A DNA stretch of 7,724 bases from HGM04593 sp045578665 (GTDB lineage Bacteria > Bacteroidota > Bacteroidia > Bacteroidales > Bacteroidaceae), in assembly GCA_045578665.1 (NCBI GenBank), contig JAZNKR010000124.1:1-7724 (forward strand), given 5' to 3'. Both the position numbers and the translations under genes were made by a program. A model generated the notes under the pieces. It saw only the letters and a list, made by a program, of their open reading frames with translations. It was not told the origin of the DNA and made no database searches. This document shows positions 1 through 5,773 of the stretch, piece after piece. Position 1 is the stretch's first letter, and every line of letters starts with the position of its first letter.

Positions 1-137
1 GCCTGCGCCGCTTGGGACTGCACGCATACATATTGGCGTTCCGCCACCCGGTAAACGGCAAATTCCTGCGATTCGAAACCCCCGTACCCGAATCTTTCGA
101 GAAGGTATTCCGCGCACACTTCAGGGAGGTTCTATAA
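1..137 (+). CDS. RluA-family pseudouridine synthase, C-terminal fragment
   Basis: Only the last 44 codons are in the window (frame starts at base 3; bases 1-2 belong to a cut codon). The peptide has the tail signature of RluA/RluD-type 23S rRNA pseudouridine synthases: LHAY-x-LAFRHPVNGK-x-LRFETPVPESF, matching the family pattern LHA..L.F.HP..G..L.F..P.P. Such enzymes isomerise uridine to pseudouridine in rRNA in the cytoplasm; the target site cannot be told from the tail. Oddly, the last four codons and stop (encoding REVL then TAA, 123-137) run into the left inverted repeat of the mobile element at 124-312. With the element and one TTCA copy removed, the frame reads HFNI and stops at TAA (322-324), 4 nt before the downstream porin ATG. 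The native C-terminus was therefore probably altered by the insertion, with little expected effect on the catalytic domain. Confidence 0.75.
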   Translation, partial: LRRLGLHAYILAFRHPVNGKFLRFETPVPESFEKVFRAHFREVL

Positions 138-312
138 ATTAGGTCGCGACGATTTTGAGTTTTATTCTTAGTAGATTTTTGATGTTTGTAAGGGCGCGAT
201 GCGGGCATCGCAACTGAACAAAGATTAAAAAGATACAAGAATAAAGCCATAAGCGACCGAAATAGAATCCACCCTACAAAGAACACTAAATTACTAATTT
301 ATAGAACCTCCC
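124..312 (+). mobile_element. MITE-like palindromic element, copy A
   Basis: This is a 189-bp non-coding element. The left end GGGAGGTTCTATAAATTAG (124-142) is the exact reverse complement of the right end (294-312), giving a perfect 19-bp terminal inverted repeat. It is flanked by a 4-bp direct repeat TTCA (120-123 and 313-316), as expected for target duplication by a DDE-type transposase. It has no plausible ORF, so it would have to be moved in trans. The interior folds further: 159-169 pairs with 237-247, 171-173 with 234-236, 176-183 with 224-231 (one G-T), 185-189 with 218-222, and an apical hairpin joins 196-201 with 206-211. A second copy lies at 4874-5061 in the same orientation. The transposase family cannot be assigned from the ends alone. 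The element sits across the 3' end of the upstream gene and just before the porin start. Confidence 0.85.
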
Positions 313-328
313 TTCAATATATAAAACA

Positions 329-1501
329 ATGAAACACAAAACGACAGCACTCATAGCAGCGCTTATGCTATCCTGCGGAGCTCTATTTGCCAACGACAAC
401 CACAAAGAGACATCGGTCACAGAGAACCTGAAATTAGAGATAAGCAAGACCACATACAGCCCCACTACCGCACCAGCCACCGACGCGACAGGTGCACCAT
501 ACAACTCGCTGAATGTGGAGATTGGTTTGAGCAAACTGCGCATCTTCGGATATGCACAGTCTACATACTATTACAATAGGACCGCCGGGACAGACAAGAA
601 CGCTTTGGACATACAGCGTGTGATACTGATGGCAGATGCCCAGATAAACCCGCGCCTCAGTTTCTTCCTCATGTACGACGCTGTGAAGTCGGAGCTCCAC
701 GAATATTACGCACAGTTCCAGATAGCACCGTATGCCAAACTGCGTGTGGGACAATACAAACAGCCTTTCACCCTCGAAAGCATATTGTCGCCAACATACA
801 TGAGTACAATACAGTACGACCCCTCCGTGCTCTATCTTGCAGGCATCGCCACCGACCCGCTCATGGGCAACAATGTAGCCCGCGATGCCGGCATAATGCT
901 CACAGGCGATTTTCTCAACAACGGCGAACGCGACCTCTTCAACTACAGCATCGGAGTATTCAACGGACCGGGAATGAACCAGAAAGAGAACAACAACCAG
1001 AAGGACATCGCCGGAATGTTGCAATACAAACCTACAACCAGCCTCCTTCTCGAAGGCTCTTTCCTTGCAGGCACAGGACATGCACTCACAGCATCGCCCT
1101 TCGGAGCCTTCCCACAAGGATACAACTATGCCCGCCACCGCTGGAACCTCGGCATTGAGGCAAAATACAGCCCCATATACCTGCGCGCCGAATATATACA
1201 AGGATACGACGGCGGCATACACTCACGCGGAGGATACGTAAACCTTCTGTGCAACATATTCAAAGGATGCGACCTCATACTCAACTGGGACAATCTCGAC
1301 AAAAACACCCACACAAGCCGTGCCGAACAGGCTGCGCTCTATGCCACAAACAGGTTCGTCACACGCATCAACACCTACACCACAGGCATCCAATGGTGGT
1401 TCCACAAACGTTGCCGCCTGCAAGGACAATTCATCTACGGCAAACCACGCATAGGAGAGATAACAAGAGAATTCATCACACAACTACAATTAGTATTCTG
1501 A
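329..1501 (+). CDS. OprO/OprP-type (phosphate-selective porin family) outer-membrane porin
   Basis: This 390-aa protein is predicted to be an outer-membrane beta-barrel channel. Residues 1-21 look like a Sec signal peptide (KHK, then a hydrophobic stretch ending ALFA). A Cys at 16 preceded by MLS is lipobox-like but poor. From about residue 70 it is rich in alternating amphipathic strands (LRIFGYAQSTYYYN, LDIQRVILMADAQINPRLSF). It contains LRVGQYKQPF-x-LE at 138-150, the recognisable porin O/P signature seen in Bacteroidetes, and it ends in Phe, typical of barrel proteins. The substrate is unknown; the family name does not prove phosphate selectivity. It is followed after 4 nt by the LRR lipoprotein gene, so the two are likely cotranscribed. 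The upstream 189-bp element separates it from the pseudouridine synthase gene, to which it was probably coupled with a 4-nt gap before the insertion. No clear promoter was found between the element and the ATG. Confidence 0.8.
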   Translation: MKHKTTALIAALMLSCGALFANDNHKETSVTENLKLEISKTTYSPTTAPATDATGAPYNSLNVEIGLSKLRIFGYAQSTYYYNRTAGTDKNALDIQRVILMADAQINPRLSFFLMYDAVKSELHEYYAQFQIAPYAKLRVGQYKQPFTLESILSPTYMSTIQYDPSVLYLAGIATDPLMGNNVARDAGIMLTGDFLNNGERDLFNYSIGVFNGPGMNQKENNNQKDIAGMLQYKPTTSLLLEGSFLAGTGHALTASPFGAFPQGYNYARHRWNLGIEAKYSPIYLRAEYIQGYDGGIHSRGGYVNLLCNIFKGCDLILNWDNLDKNTHTSRAEQAALYATNRFVTRINTYTTGIQWWFHKRCRLQGQFIYGKPRIGEITREFITQLQLVF

Positions 1502-1505
1502 TACC

Positions 1506-2672
1506 ATGCAAAAGACAACAGCAACACTAATAGCAATACTTCTCGTGCTCTGTTCGTGCAGCGAGACACCTCCTGCACAGACCTCGTCGCAAGAGACAGG
1601 CAACACGATAATTGCCACATTCAACGACACCACCACACTCCACTTCAGCATTACGGCAGAAGGCGAAGCAGAGCTCACATGGGATGCCACCGGTGGCAAG
1701 AACTACAACAGCCCCGAACGTTACAGACATAAAGGCAAGTTGGTGCTTCCCGCAGAGATAAGCCACAACGGCAAGAGCTACAAAGTGACATCGATTGGCG
1801 ACAACGCCCTCTTCCAGCAACGCTCGCTCGAAAGCATATATATCCCCGACGGCATCAGACACATAGGCAAAAAAGCCTTGTCGGGATGCGACAGACTTAA
1901 GGAGCTGCGACTTCCCTCCACACTCGAAAGTTTGGGCGAAGAGGCCATTTCGCGCTGCAAACTGCTCACATCGATAGAACTGCCCGAAGGGCTGAAGGAG
2001 ATAGGCAAATATGCCCTCTACGACTGCAAGATGCTCAAGAAAACAACCATTCCCGAAGGCATCACTGCTATACCCGAAGGCATGTTCGACGGCTGCTATT
2101 CACTGAAAAAAGTAAATCTCCACGACAAGGTTACCGCAATAGGTCAACACGCATTCAGCCGTTGCGAGACACTCGAAGAGATTGTCCTGCCCACAGCCAT
2201 ATCAGAAATAGGAGCAGAAGCCTTTTCGGCAGCAAGTTCATTAAGGAGAATAACCCTTCCCGACAGTCTCAAGTTCCTCCCCGAAGCCTGCTTCCACGAC
2301 TGCAAGTCGCTGAAAAGCATCGACCTGAAGAATGTAGAGACAATCTCACACAGCGCATTTGCCCACTGCAACACATTGGCTACGCTCAATCTGCCCGAAA
2401 CGCTCACAGCCATAGGCAACAGCGCTTTTGCCGGATGCATAAACCTCAAAGAGGTAACAATCCCCGTCTCTGTGAAAGTAATAGCCAACCACGCATTCAA
2501 CAATTGCAACAATCTGAAAGATATAAACCTTCTGCGCACAAAGCCCATAGATATAGAAAGCGAAAATGCGCTCCCCACCACATGCAGAATCAACATACCC
2601 AAAGGCAGTCTTGATTCTTACCAGTTTACTCCCAAGTGGAAAAAGTTCAACTACCGCGAGGTGCGTTACTAA
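1506..2672 (+). CDS. BspA-like leucine-rich-repeat (LRR_5) lipoprotein
   Basis: This 388-aa protein is predicted to be an exported lipoprotein. The N-terminus has a hydrophobic run ending LVLCSC-SE; Cys18 (with L15, C16, S17 before it) is the likely lipidated residue, with Cys16 an alternative. After a linker rich in S/T/P and a short beta region, residues 97-348 form 11 consecutive repeats of 23 residues (one of 22). Their pattern is IGxxAFxxCxxLxxIxLPxxLxx, the Treponema/BspA-type LRR common in Bacteroidales surface proteins. Early repeats use AL or AI instead of AF, and the seventh lacks the usual Cys. A 40-residue non-repeat cap ends in RY. Proteins of this family often bind host or bacterial surface partners, but no ligand can be inferred here. 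The gene starts 4 nt after the porin stop and ends 12 nt before a strong terminator, so it is the last gene of its unit. Confidence 0.85.
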   Translation: MQKTTATLIAILLVLCSCSETPPAQTSSQETGNTIIATFNDTTTLHFSITAEGEAELTWDATGGKNYNSPERYRHKGKLVLPAEISHNGKSYKVTSIGDNALFQQRSLESIYIPDGIRHIGKKALSGCDRLKELRLPSTLESLGEEAISRCKLLTSIELPEGLKEIGKYALYDCKMLKKTTIPEGITAIPEGMFDGCYSLKKVNLHDKVTAIGQHAFSRCETLEEIVLPTAISEIGAEAFSAASSLRRITLPDSLKFLPEACFHDCKSLKSIDLKNVETISHSAFAHCNTLATLNLPETLTAIGNSAFAGCINLKEVTIPVSVKVIANHAFNNCNNLKDINLLRTKPIDIESENALPTTCRINIPKGSLDSYQFTPKWKKFNYREVRY

Positions 2673-2684
2673 AATAAATAGAAG

Positions 2685-2725
2685 ATGCAAGGTCCTACAA
2701 ATGAAAGGACCTTGCATTTTTCTTT
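2685..2725 (+). terminator. Intrinsic terminator after the porin-LRR unit
   Basis: A perfect 12-bp stem (2685-2696 ATGCAAGGTCCT with 2706-2717) encloses a 9-nt loop and is followed by TTTTTCTTTT-like sequence. It lies 12 nt after the LRR stop codon and before the pyrB promoter, so it separates the two transcription units. Confidence 0.9.
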
Positions 2726-2786
2726 TACACTTCTACATTCGCGTTAATAAAAGATAAGAAAGAAAAAAACATATAACTATATACCT

Positions 2787-2812
2787 TTTGAAAAAAAGAA
2801 TCTGTATATTTG
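2787..2812 (+). promoter_or_regulatory. Bacteroidetes-type promoter for the pyrB operon
   Basis: TATATTTG at 2805-2812 is an exact match to the Bacteroidetes sigma-ABfr -7 consensus TAnnTTTG. A TTTG at 2787-2790 could serve as the -33 element, but it is only 14 nt upstream, shorter than the usual roughly 19-21 nt, so that part is doubtful. Transcription would begin near 2819, leaving a leader of about 88 nt before the pyrB ATG. The placement just after a terminator and before a conserved biosynthetic operon supports the call. Confidence 0.65.
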
Positions 2813-2826
2813 CAGTAACAGCAAAA

Positions 2827-2869
2827 ACGGCGAAGGAAGAGTCGCTTGATTCGGCAAAGCCTTCCCCGT
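2827..2869 (+). promoter_or_regulatory. Leader hairpin in the pyrB 5' untranslated region
   Basis: ACGGCGAAGG (2827-2836) pairs with CCTTCCCCGT (2860-2869) with one C-C mismatch. Inside it, GTCG (2841-2844) can pair with CGGC (2852-2855, one G-U). It lies between the predicted start of transcription and pyrB. No T-run follows, so it is not an intrinsic terminator as it stands. It could control mRNA stability or translation, or respond to pyrimidine levels; that role is inferred from position only. Confidence 0.4.
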
Positions 2870-2906
2870 AAAACAACAGCAAACAAAGAGAAAAAATAAA
2901 GACCTC

Positions 2907-3824
2907 ATGAAAAACAAAAGTTTGGTATCAATCAACGACCTCTCCCGCGAAAAGATTCTCTCTCTGCTTGAGACAGCAGGCAAATTCGAGGAGAACCCCA
3001 ACCGCCGTCTGCTCGAAGGCAAAGTAATAGGCTCACTCTTCTTTGAACCCTCAACCCGCACGCGTCTCAGCTTCGAGACAGCCGCCAACCGACTGGGTGC
3101 CAGAGTAATAGGCTTCAGCGACGCAGCCACAAGTTCAGCAAGTAAAGGCGAGACGCTCAAAGATACCATCATGATGGTATCCAACTATGCCGACCTCATA
3201 GTGATGCGCCACCACCTTGAAGGTGCAGCACGCTACGCAAGCGAAATATCGCCCTGCCCCGTCATCAACGCAGGCGACGGCGCCAACCAGCACCCCTCGC
3301 AGACAATGCTCGACCTCTACTCGATACTGAAGACACAGGGCACACTCGAAAATCTGCACATCCACCTTGTGGGCGACCTCAAGTACGGTCGCACAGTACA
3401 CTCCCTTCTCTTCGCCATGCGCCACTTCAACCCCACTTTCCACTTCATTTCACCCGAAGAGCTGCACATGCCCGAAGAGTACAGAGTATTCTGCCGCAAG
3501 AACAACATACCCTTCACCGAAACGACAGAATTCAACGAATCAATAATCGCCAACGCCGACATACTCTACATGACACGCGTACAGCGCGAACGCTTCAGCG
3601 ACCTTATGGAGTACGAAAAGGTGAAGAACTGCTACCGTCTCACCAACGCAATGCTCGCAGGCAGCAAGCCCAATCTGAGGATACTCCACCCCCTGCCCCG
3701 CATCAACGAAATAGCATACGATGTAGACGACAACCCCAAAGCATACTACTTCCAGCAGGCACAGAACGGACTCTATGTCCGCGAAGCCCTCATCTGCGAT
3801 GTATTAGGAATAGAAGTCGAATAA
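2907..3824 (+). CDS. pyrB: Aspartate carbamoyltransferase, catalytic chain
   Basis: The enzyme condenses carbamoyl phosphate with L-aspartate to N-carbamoyl-L-aspartate, the committed step of de novo pyrimidine synthesis, in the cytoplasm. At 305 aa it has normal length. The carbamoyl-phosphate motif FEPSTRTR is at 46-53 (S49, T50, R51, T52, R53). The 80s loop SSASKGET carries Lys80, equivalent to E. coli Lys84. Other expected residues are Arg101 in VMRHHLEG, the INAGDGANQHPSQ block at 120-132 (His129), Arg162 in KYGRTVHS, the RVQRERF aspartate-binding segment at 224-230, and HPLPR at 261-265. All key active-site residues seen are present. The ATG follows an A-rich leader without a clear Shine-Dalgarno, as is usual in Bacteroidetes. 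The regulatory-chain gene follows 12 nt downstream, indicating an E. coli-like holoenzyme. Confidence 0.98.
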   Translation: MKNKSLVSINDLSREKILSLLETAGKFEENPNRRLLEGKVIGSLFFEPSTRTRLSFETAANRLGARVIGFSDAATSSASKGETLKDTIMMVSNYADLIVMRHHLEGAARYASEISPCPVINAGDGANQHPSQTMLDLYSILKTQGTLENLHIHLVGDLKYGRTVHSLLFAMRHFNPTFHFISPEELHMPEEYRVFCRKNNIPFTETTEFNESIIANADILYMTRVQRERFSDLMEYEKVKNCYRLTNAMLAGSKPNLRILHPLPRINEIAYDVDDNPKAYYFQQAQNGLYVREALICDVLGIEVE

Positions 3825-3836
3825 AACCCACCAGCC

Positions 3837-4298
3837 ATGAACACCAATAAAGAAGCATTGCAAGTATCAGCTCTGTGCAACGGCACAGTAATAGACCACA
3901 TACCCGCCGACAAGCTCTTCGAAGTGGTAAACATCCTCGACATTCCCTCGATGACCACCAACGTAACCATCGGCTACAACCTCAAAAGCCGCAAGCTCGG
4001 CACAAAAGGCCTTATAAAGGTAGCCGACAAATTCTTCACCGACGAAGAGGTCAACCGCATATCACTCGTAGCACCCAACGTAGTGCTCAACACCATACGC
4101 GACTATCAGGTAGTGGAAAAGCGCGAAGTGAAGATGCCCGAAAAAATCACAGGCATAGTAAAATGCCCCAACCCCAAGTGCGTGACCAACAACGAACCGA
4201 TGACAACCATCTTCGAAGTAGCAAGCAAGGAGAACGGCACCATCAAATGCCACTACTGCGAAAAGGAGACAAGCATCGAAAAAATAACCCTGTTGTAA
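3837..4298 (+). CDS. pyrI: Aspartate carbamoyltransferase, regulatory chain
   Basis: This non-catalytic partner of PyrB binds nucleotide effectors (CTP/ATP in characterised homologues) and links catalytic trimers in the holoenzyme. The protein is 153 aa, the normal length. The N-terminal allosteric domain contains VSALCNGTVIDHIP at about 10-23 and NVTIGYNLKSRKLGTKGLIK at about 42-61. The C-terminal zinc domain carries all four ligands: Cys110 and Cys115 (C-x4-C), then Cys138 and Cys141 (C-x2-C). It lies 12 nt after pyrB and 10 nt before the flavin reductase-like gene, so cotranscription is very likely. Nothing appears degraded. Confidence 0.97.
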   Translation: MNTNKEALQVSALCNGTVIDHIPADKLFEVVNILDIPSMTTNVTIGYNLKSRKLGTKGLIKVADKFFTDEEVNRISLVAPNVVLNTIRDYQVVEKREVKMPEKITGIVKCPNPKCVTNNEPMTTIFEVASKENGTIKCHYCEKETSIEKITLL

Positions 4299-4308
4299 GA
4301 AGCTACCG

Positions 4309-4872
4309 ATGAAAATCAACTGGAAACCCGGCACAATGATATACCCCCTGCCGGCGGTAATGGTAAGTTGTGGCGACTCACCCGAAAACTACAACATACT
4401 CACCGTCTCGTGGGTAGGTACCACATGCACCAATCCCGCCATGTGCTACATATCAGTGCGCCCCGAAAGACACTCCCACCACATCATCAGCCGCACCGGA
4501 GAATTTGTCATCAACCTCACGACCGCCGAAATGGCACGCGCCACAGACTGGTGCGGAGTGCGCTCGGGCAAGGACTACAACAAAGCAAAGAAGATGAAGC
4601 TCACATTCGCCCCCTCAGTGGAGATAAAAGCCCCCATCATAGCCGAATCACCATTGAGCATCGAATGCAAAGTGAAACAGATAATACCACTCGGTTCGCA
4701 CGACATGTTCCTTGCCGAAGTAGTCAACGTACAAGCCGACGACCGCTACCTCAACCCCGAAACAGGCGAGTGGAACCTTGCGGCAGCCGACCCGCTTGTA
4801 TATGTGCACGGCAAATACTTCCACACAGGAGAGATGATAGGCAAATTCGGCTGGAGCGTAAAGAAAAAATAA
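4309..4872 (+). CDS. Flavin reductase-like, FMN-binding split-barrel protein
   Basis: This 187-aa protein looks like the flavin reductase domain family (DIM6/NTAB type). Such proteins bind FMN in a split beta-barrel and transfer electrons from NAD(P)H or act in unknown redox steps. Supporting segments are PLPAVMVSCGD near residues 13-23, NILTVSWVGTTCTNPAMCYI at about 29-48 (the typical flavin-contacting block), ISVRPERHSHHII at 48-60 followed by GEFVINL, and a C-terminal PLVYVHGKYFHTGE. It has no signal peptide, so it is cytoplasmic. Substrate and electron acceptor cannot be told. It follows pyrI by 10 nt. To my knowledge a flavin reductase gene after pyrBI is a recurring arrangement in Bacteroides, which hints at a conserved but unexplained link. 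Its stop TAA (4870-4872) lies within the TAAA target site of the element starting at 4874. Confidence 0.88.
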   Translation: MKINWKPGTMIYPLPAVMVSCGDSPENYNILTVSWVGTTCTNPAMCYISVRPERHSHHIISRTGEFVINLTTAEMARATDWCGVRSGKDYNKAKKMKLTFAPSVEIKAPIIAESPLSIECKVKQIIPLGSHDMFLAEVVNVQADDRYLNPETGEWNLAAADPLVYVHGKYFHTGEMIGKFGWSVKKK

Positions 4873-4873
4873 A

Positions 4874-5061
4874 GGGTGGTTCTATAAATTATTTCGAGGC
4901 GATTTTTGAGTTTATTTCGAGTATATTGTTTATTTTTACGATGGCGCAACCTTTGTGTTGCAACTGAGTAAAAATGAAGAAGATGCCGAAATAAAACAAA
5001 AAGCGACCGAAATAGAATGCACCCAACAAAGAAATATAGATAATAATTTATAGAACCACCC
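4874..5061 (+). mobile_element. MITE-like palindromic element, copy B
   Basis: This 188-bp element has the same architecture and orientation as the one at 124-312. The ends GGGTGGTTCTATAAATTAT (from 4874) and its exact reverse complement (to 5061) form the terminal repeat, and pairing extends inward to 4893/5042. The 4-bp duplication TAAA flanks it (4870-4873 and 5062-5065). The fourth base of each end differs from copy A (T instead of A), and the opposite arm changes to match. Interior pairing again forms one long hairpin: 4911-4919 with 4987-4995, 4921-4924 with 4983-4986, 4929-4939 with 4968-4978, and an apical stem 4946-4950 with 4957-4961. No ORF is present. It separates the flavin reductase gene from the barrel gene; without it and one target copy, the stop and next ATG would be 6 nt apart. 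Confidence 0.85.
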
Positions 5062-5070
5062 TAAACAACC

Positions 5071-5763
5071 ATGAAGAGAGGTTTGTTACTTGCAATAACC
5101 ACCATACTGCTTGGCATATTGCCGCTTCACTCACAAGAGGAATCCAAGCTGCAGTTCAACGGCGGACTGAGAATCGGCGTTCAGGCAAACACATACCACA
5201 ACACCAGGTTCAACATCGAAGGGTACGACTACAACAACACCAGTCAGAACACACGAGTGGGATACGCCCTGAGCACCTTCTTCAGAGTAAGCAAGAACAG
5301 ATTGTTCGTACAGACAGAAGCTATGCTGAGCACCGAGAAGCACAACTTCAGCTTCGAGCCCGAAAACGAACAACCCGGCACCATACTTACAACCCCGCCG
5401 CGATACAGACAGACAAACTACTCCATGCAAGTACCCTTGCTCATAGGATACAACTTTGTAAATTCGGCGCCCTACAAGATGGGAGTTTTCACCGGTCCGA
5501 AGGCAAGATTCCTCTTCACCTCGCTCAGCAAGCAGGATTTTGACAACTTCGAGTTCGGCGAAGCAAAAGAATATCTCGACCCACTGACATACAGTTGGGT
5601 ATTGGGACTCGAAGTAAACATAGCCAACCTCTGCTTCGACTTTGTCTACGAGACAGGCATAAGCAATGTATCGAAATACATATTCGTCCCCGAAAGTGGA
5701 AAACGATACAGATTCGACAGAAACATAAATGCACTGAGCTTCTCGCTCGGAGTAATATTATAA
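5071..5763 (+). CDS. Small outer-membrane beta-barrel protein (PorT-like family)
   Basis: This 230-aa protein begins with a clear signal peptide (MKRG, a long hydrophobic run, then LHSQ; cleavage likely after Ser21). The mature part consists of alternating amphipathic strands with aromatic girdle residues: LQFNGGLRIGVQANTY near 27-42, RVGYALSTFFRVSKN, YSMQVPLLIGYNF, KMGVFTGPKARFLF, YSWVLGLEVNIANLCFDFVYETGISN, and a final strand LSFSLGVIL. This matches the outer-membrane beta-barrel domain often annotated as PorT-family in Bacteroidetes; length and strand spacing suggest a barrel of about 8-10 strands. It is probably not the gliding/type IX component PorT itself. No substrate is evident. It begins 5 nt after the right TAAA duplication of the element at 4874-5061 and lies 10 nt before the GH109 gene, in what looks like the same operon. 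Confidence 0.78.
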   Translation: MKRGLLLAITTILLGILPLHSQEESKLQFNGGLRIGVQANTYHNTRFNIEGYDYNNTSQNTRVGYALSTFFRVSKNRLFVQTEAMLSTEKHNFSFEPENEQPGTILTTPPRYRQTNYSMQVPLLIGYNFVNSAPYKMGVFTGPKARFLFTSLSKQDFDNFEFGEAKEYLDPLTYSWVLGLEVNIANLCFDFVYETGISNVSKYIFVPESGKRYRFDRNINALSFSLGVIL

Positions 5764-5773
5764 CAAAGTAACC

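Noticed and set aside
181..188. Near-match GATGTTTG to the -7 promoter consensus inside copy A
   Set aside because: The first base mismatches, there is no well-spaced -33 element, and the equivalent bases in copy B do not keep the motif; it lies in a paired stem instead.
329..391. Lipoprotein signal in the porin (Cys16 after MLS)
   Set aside because: The lipobox is poor, and a standard signal peptidase site at LFA-ND fits a porin better.
434..1222. 262-codon minus-strand ORF inside the porin gene
   Set aside because: It is an antisense shadow of the porin coding strand; the Cys/Val-rich product is typical of such shadows.
3875..4312. 145-codon + ORF overlapping pyrI in another frame
   Set aside because: pyrI is certain from its zinc ligands and length; the overlapping frame gives an Arg/His-rich product without any motif.
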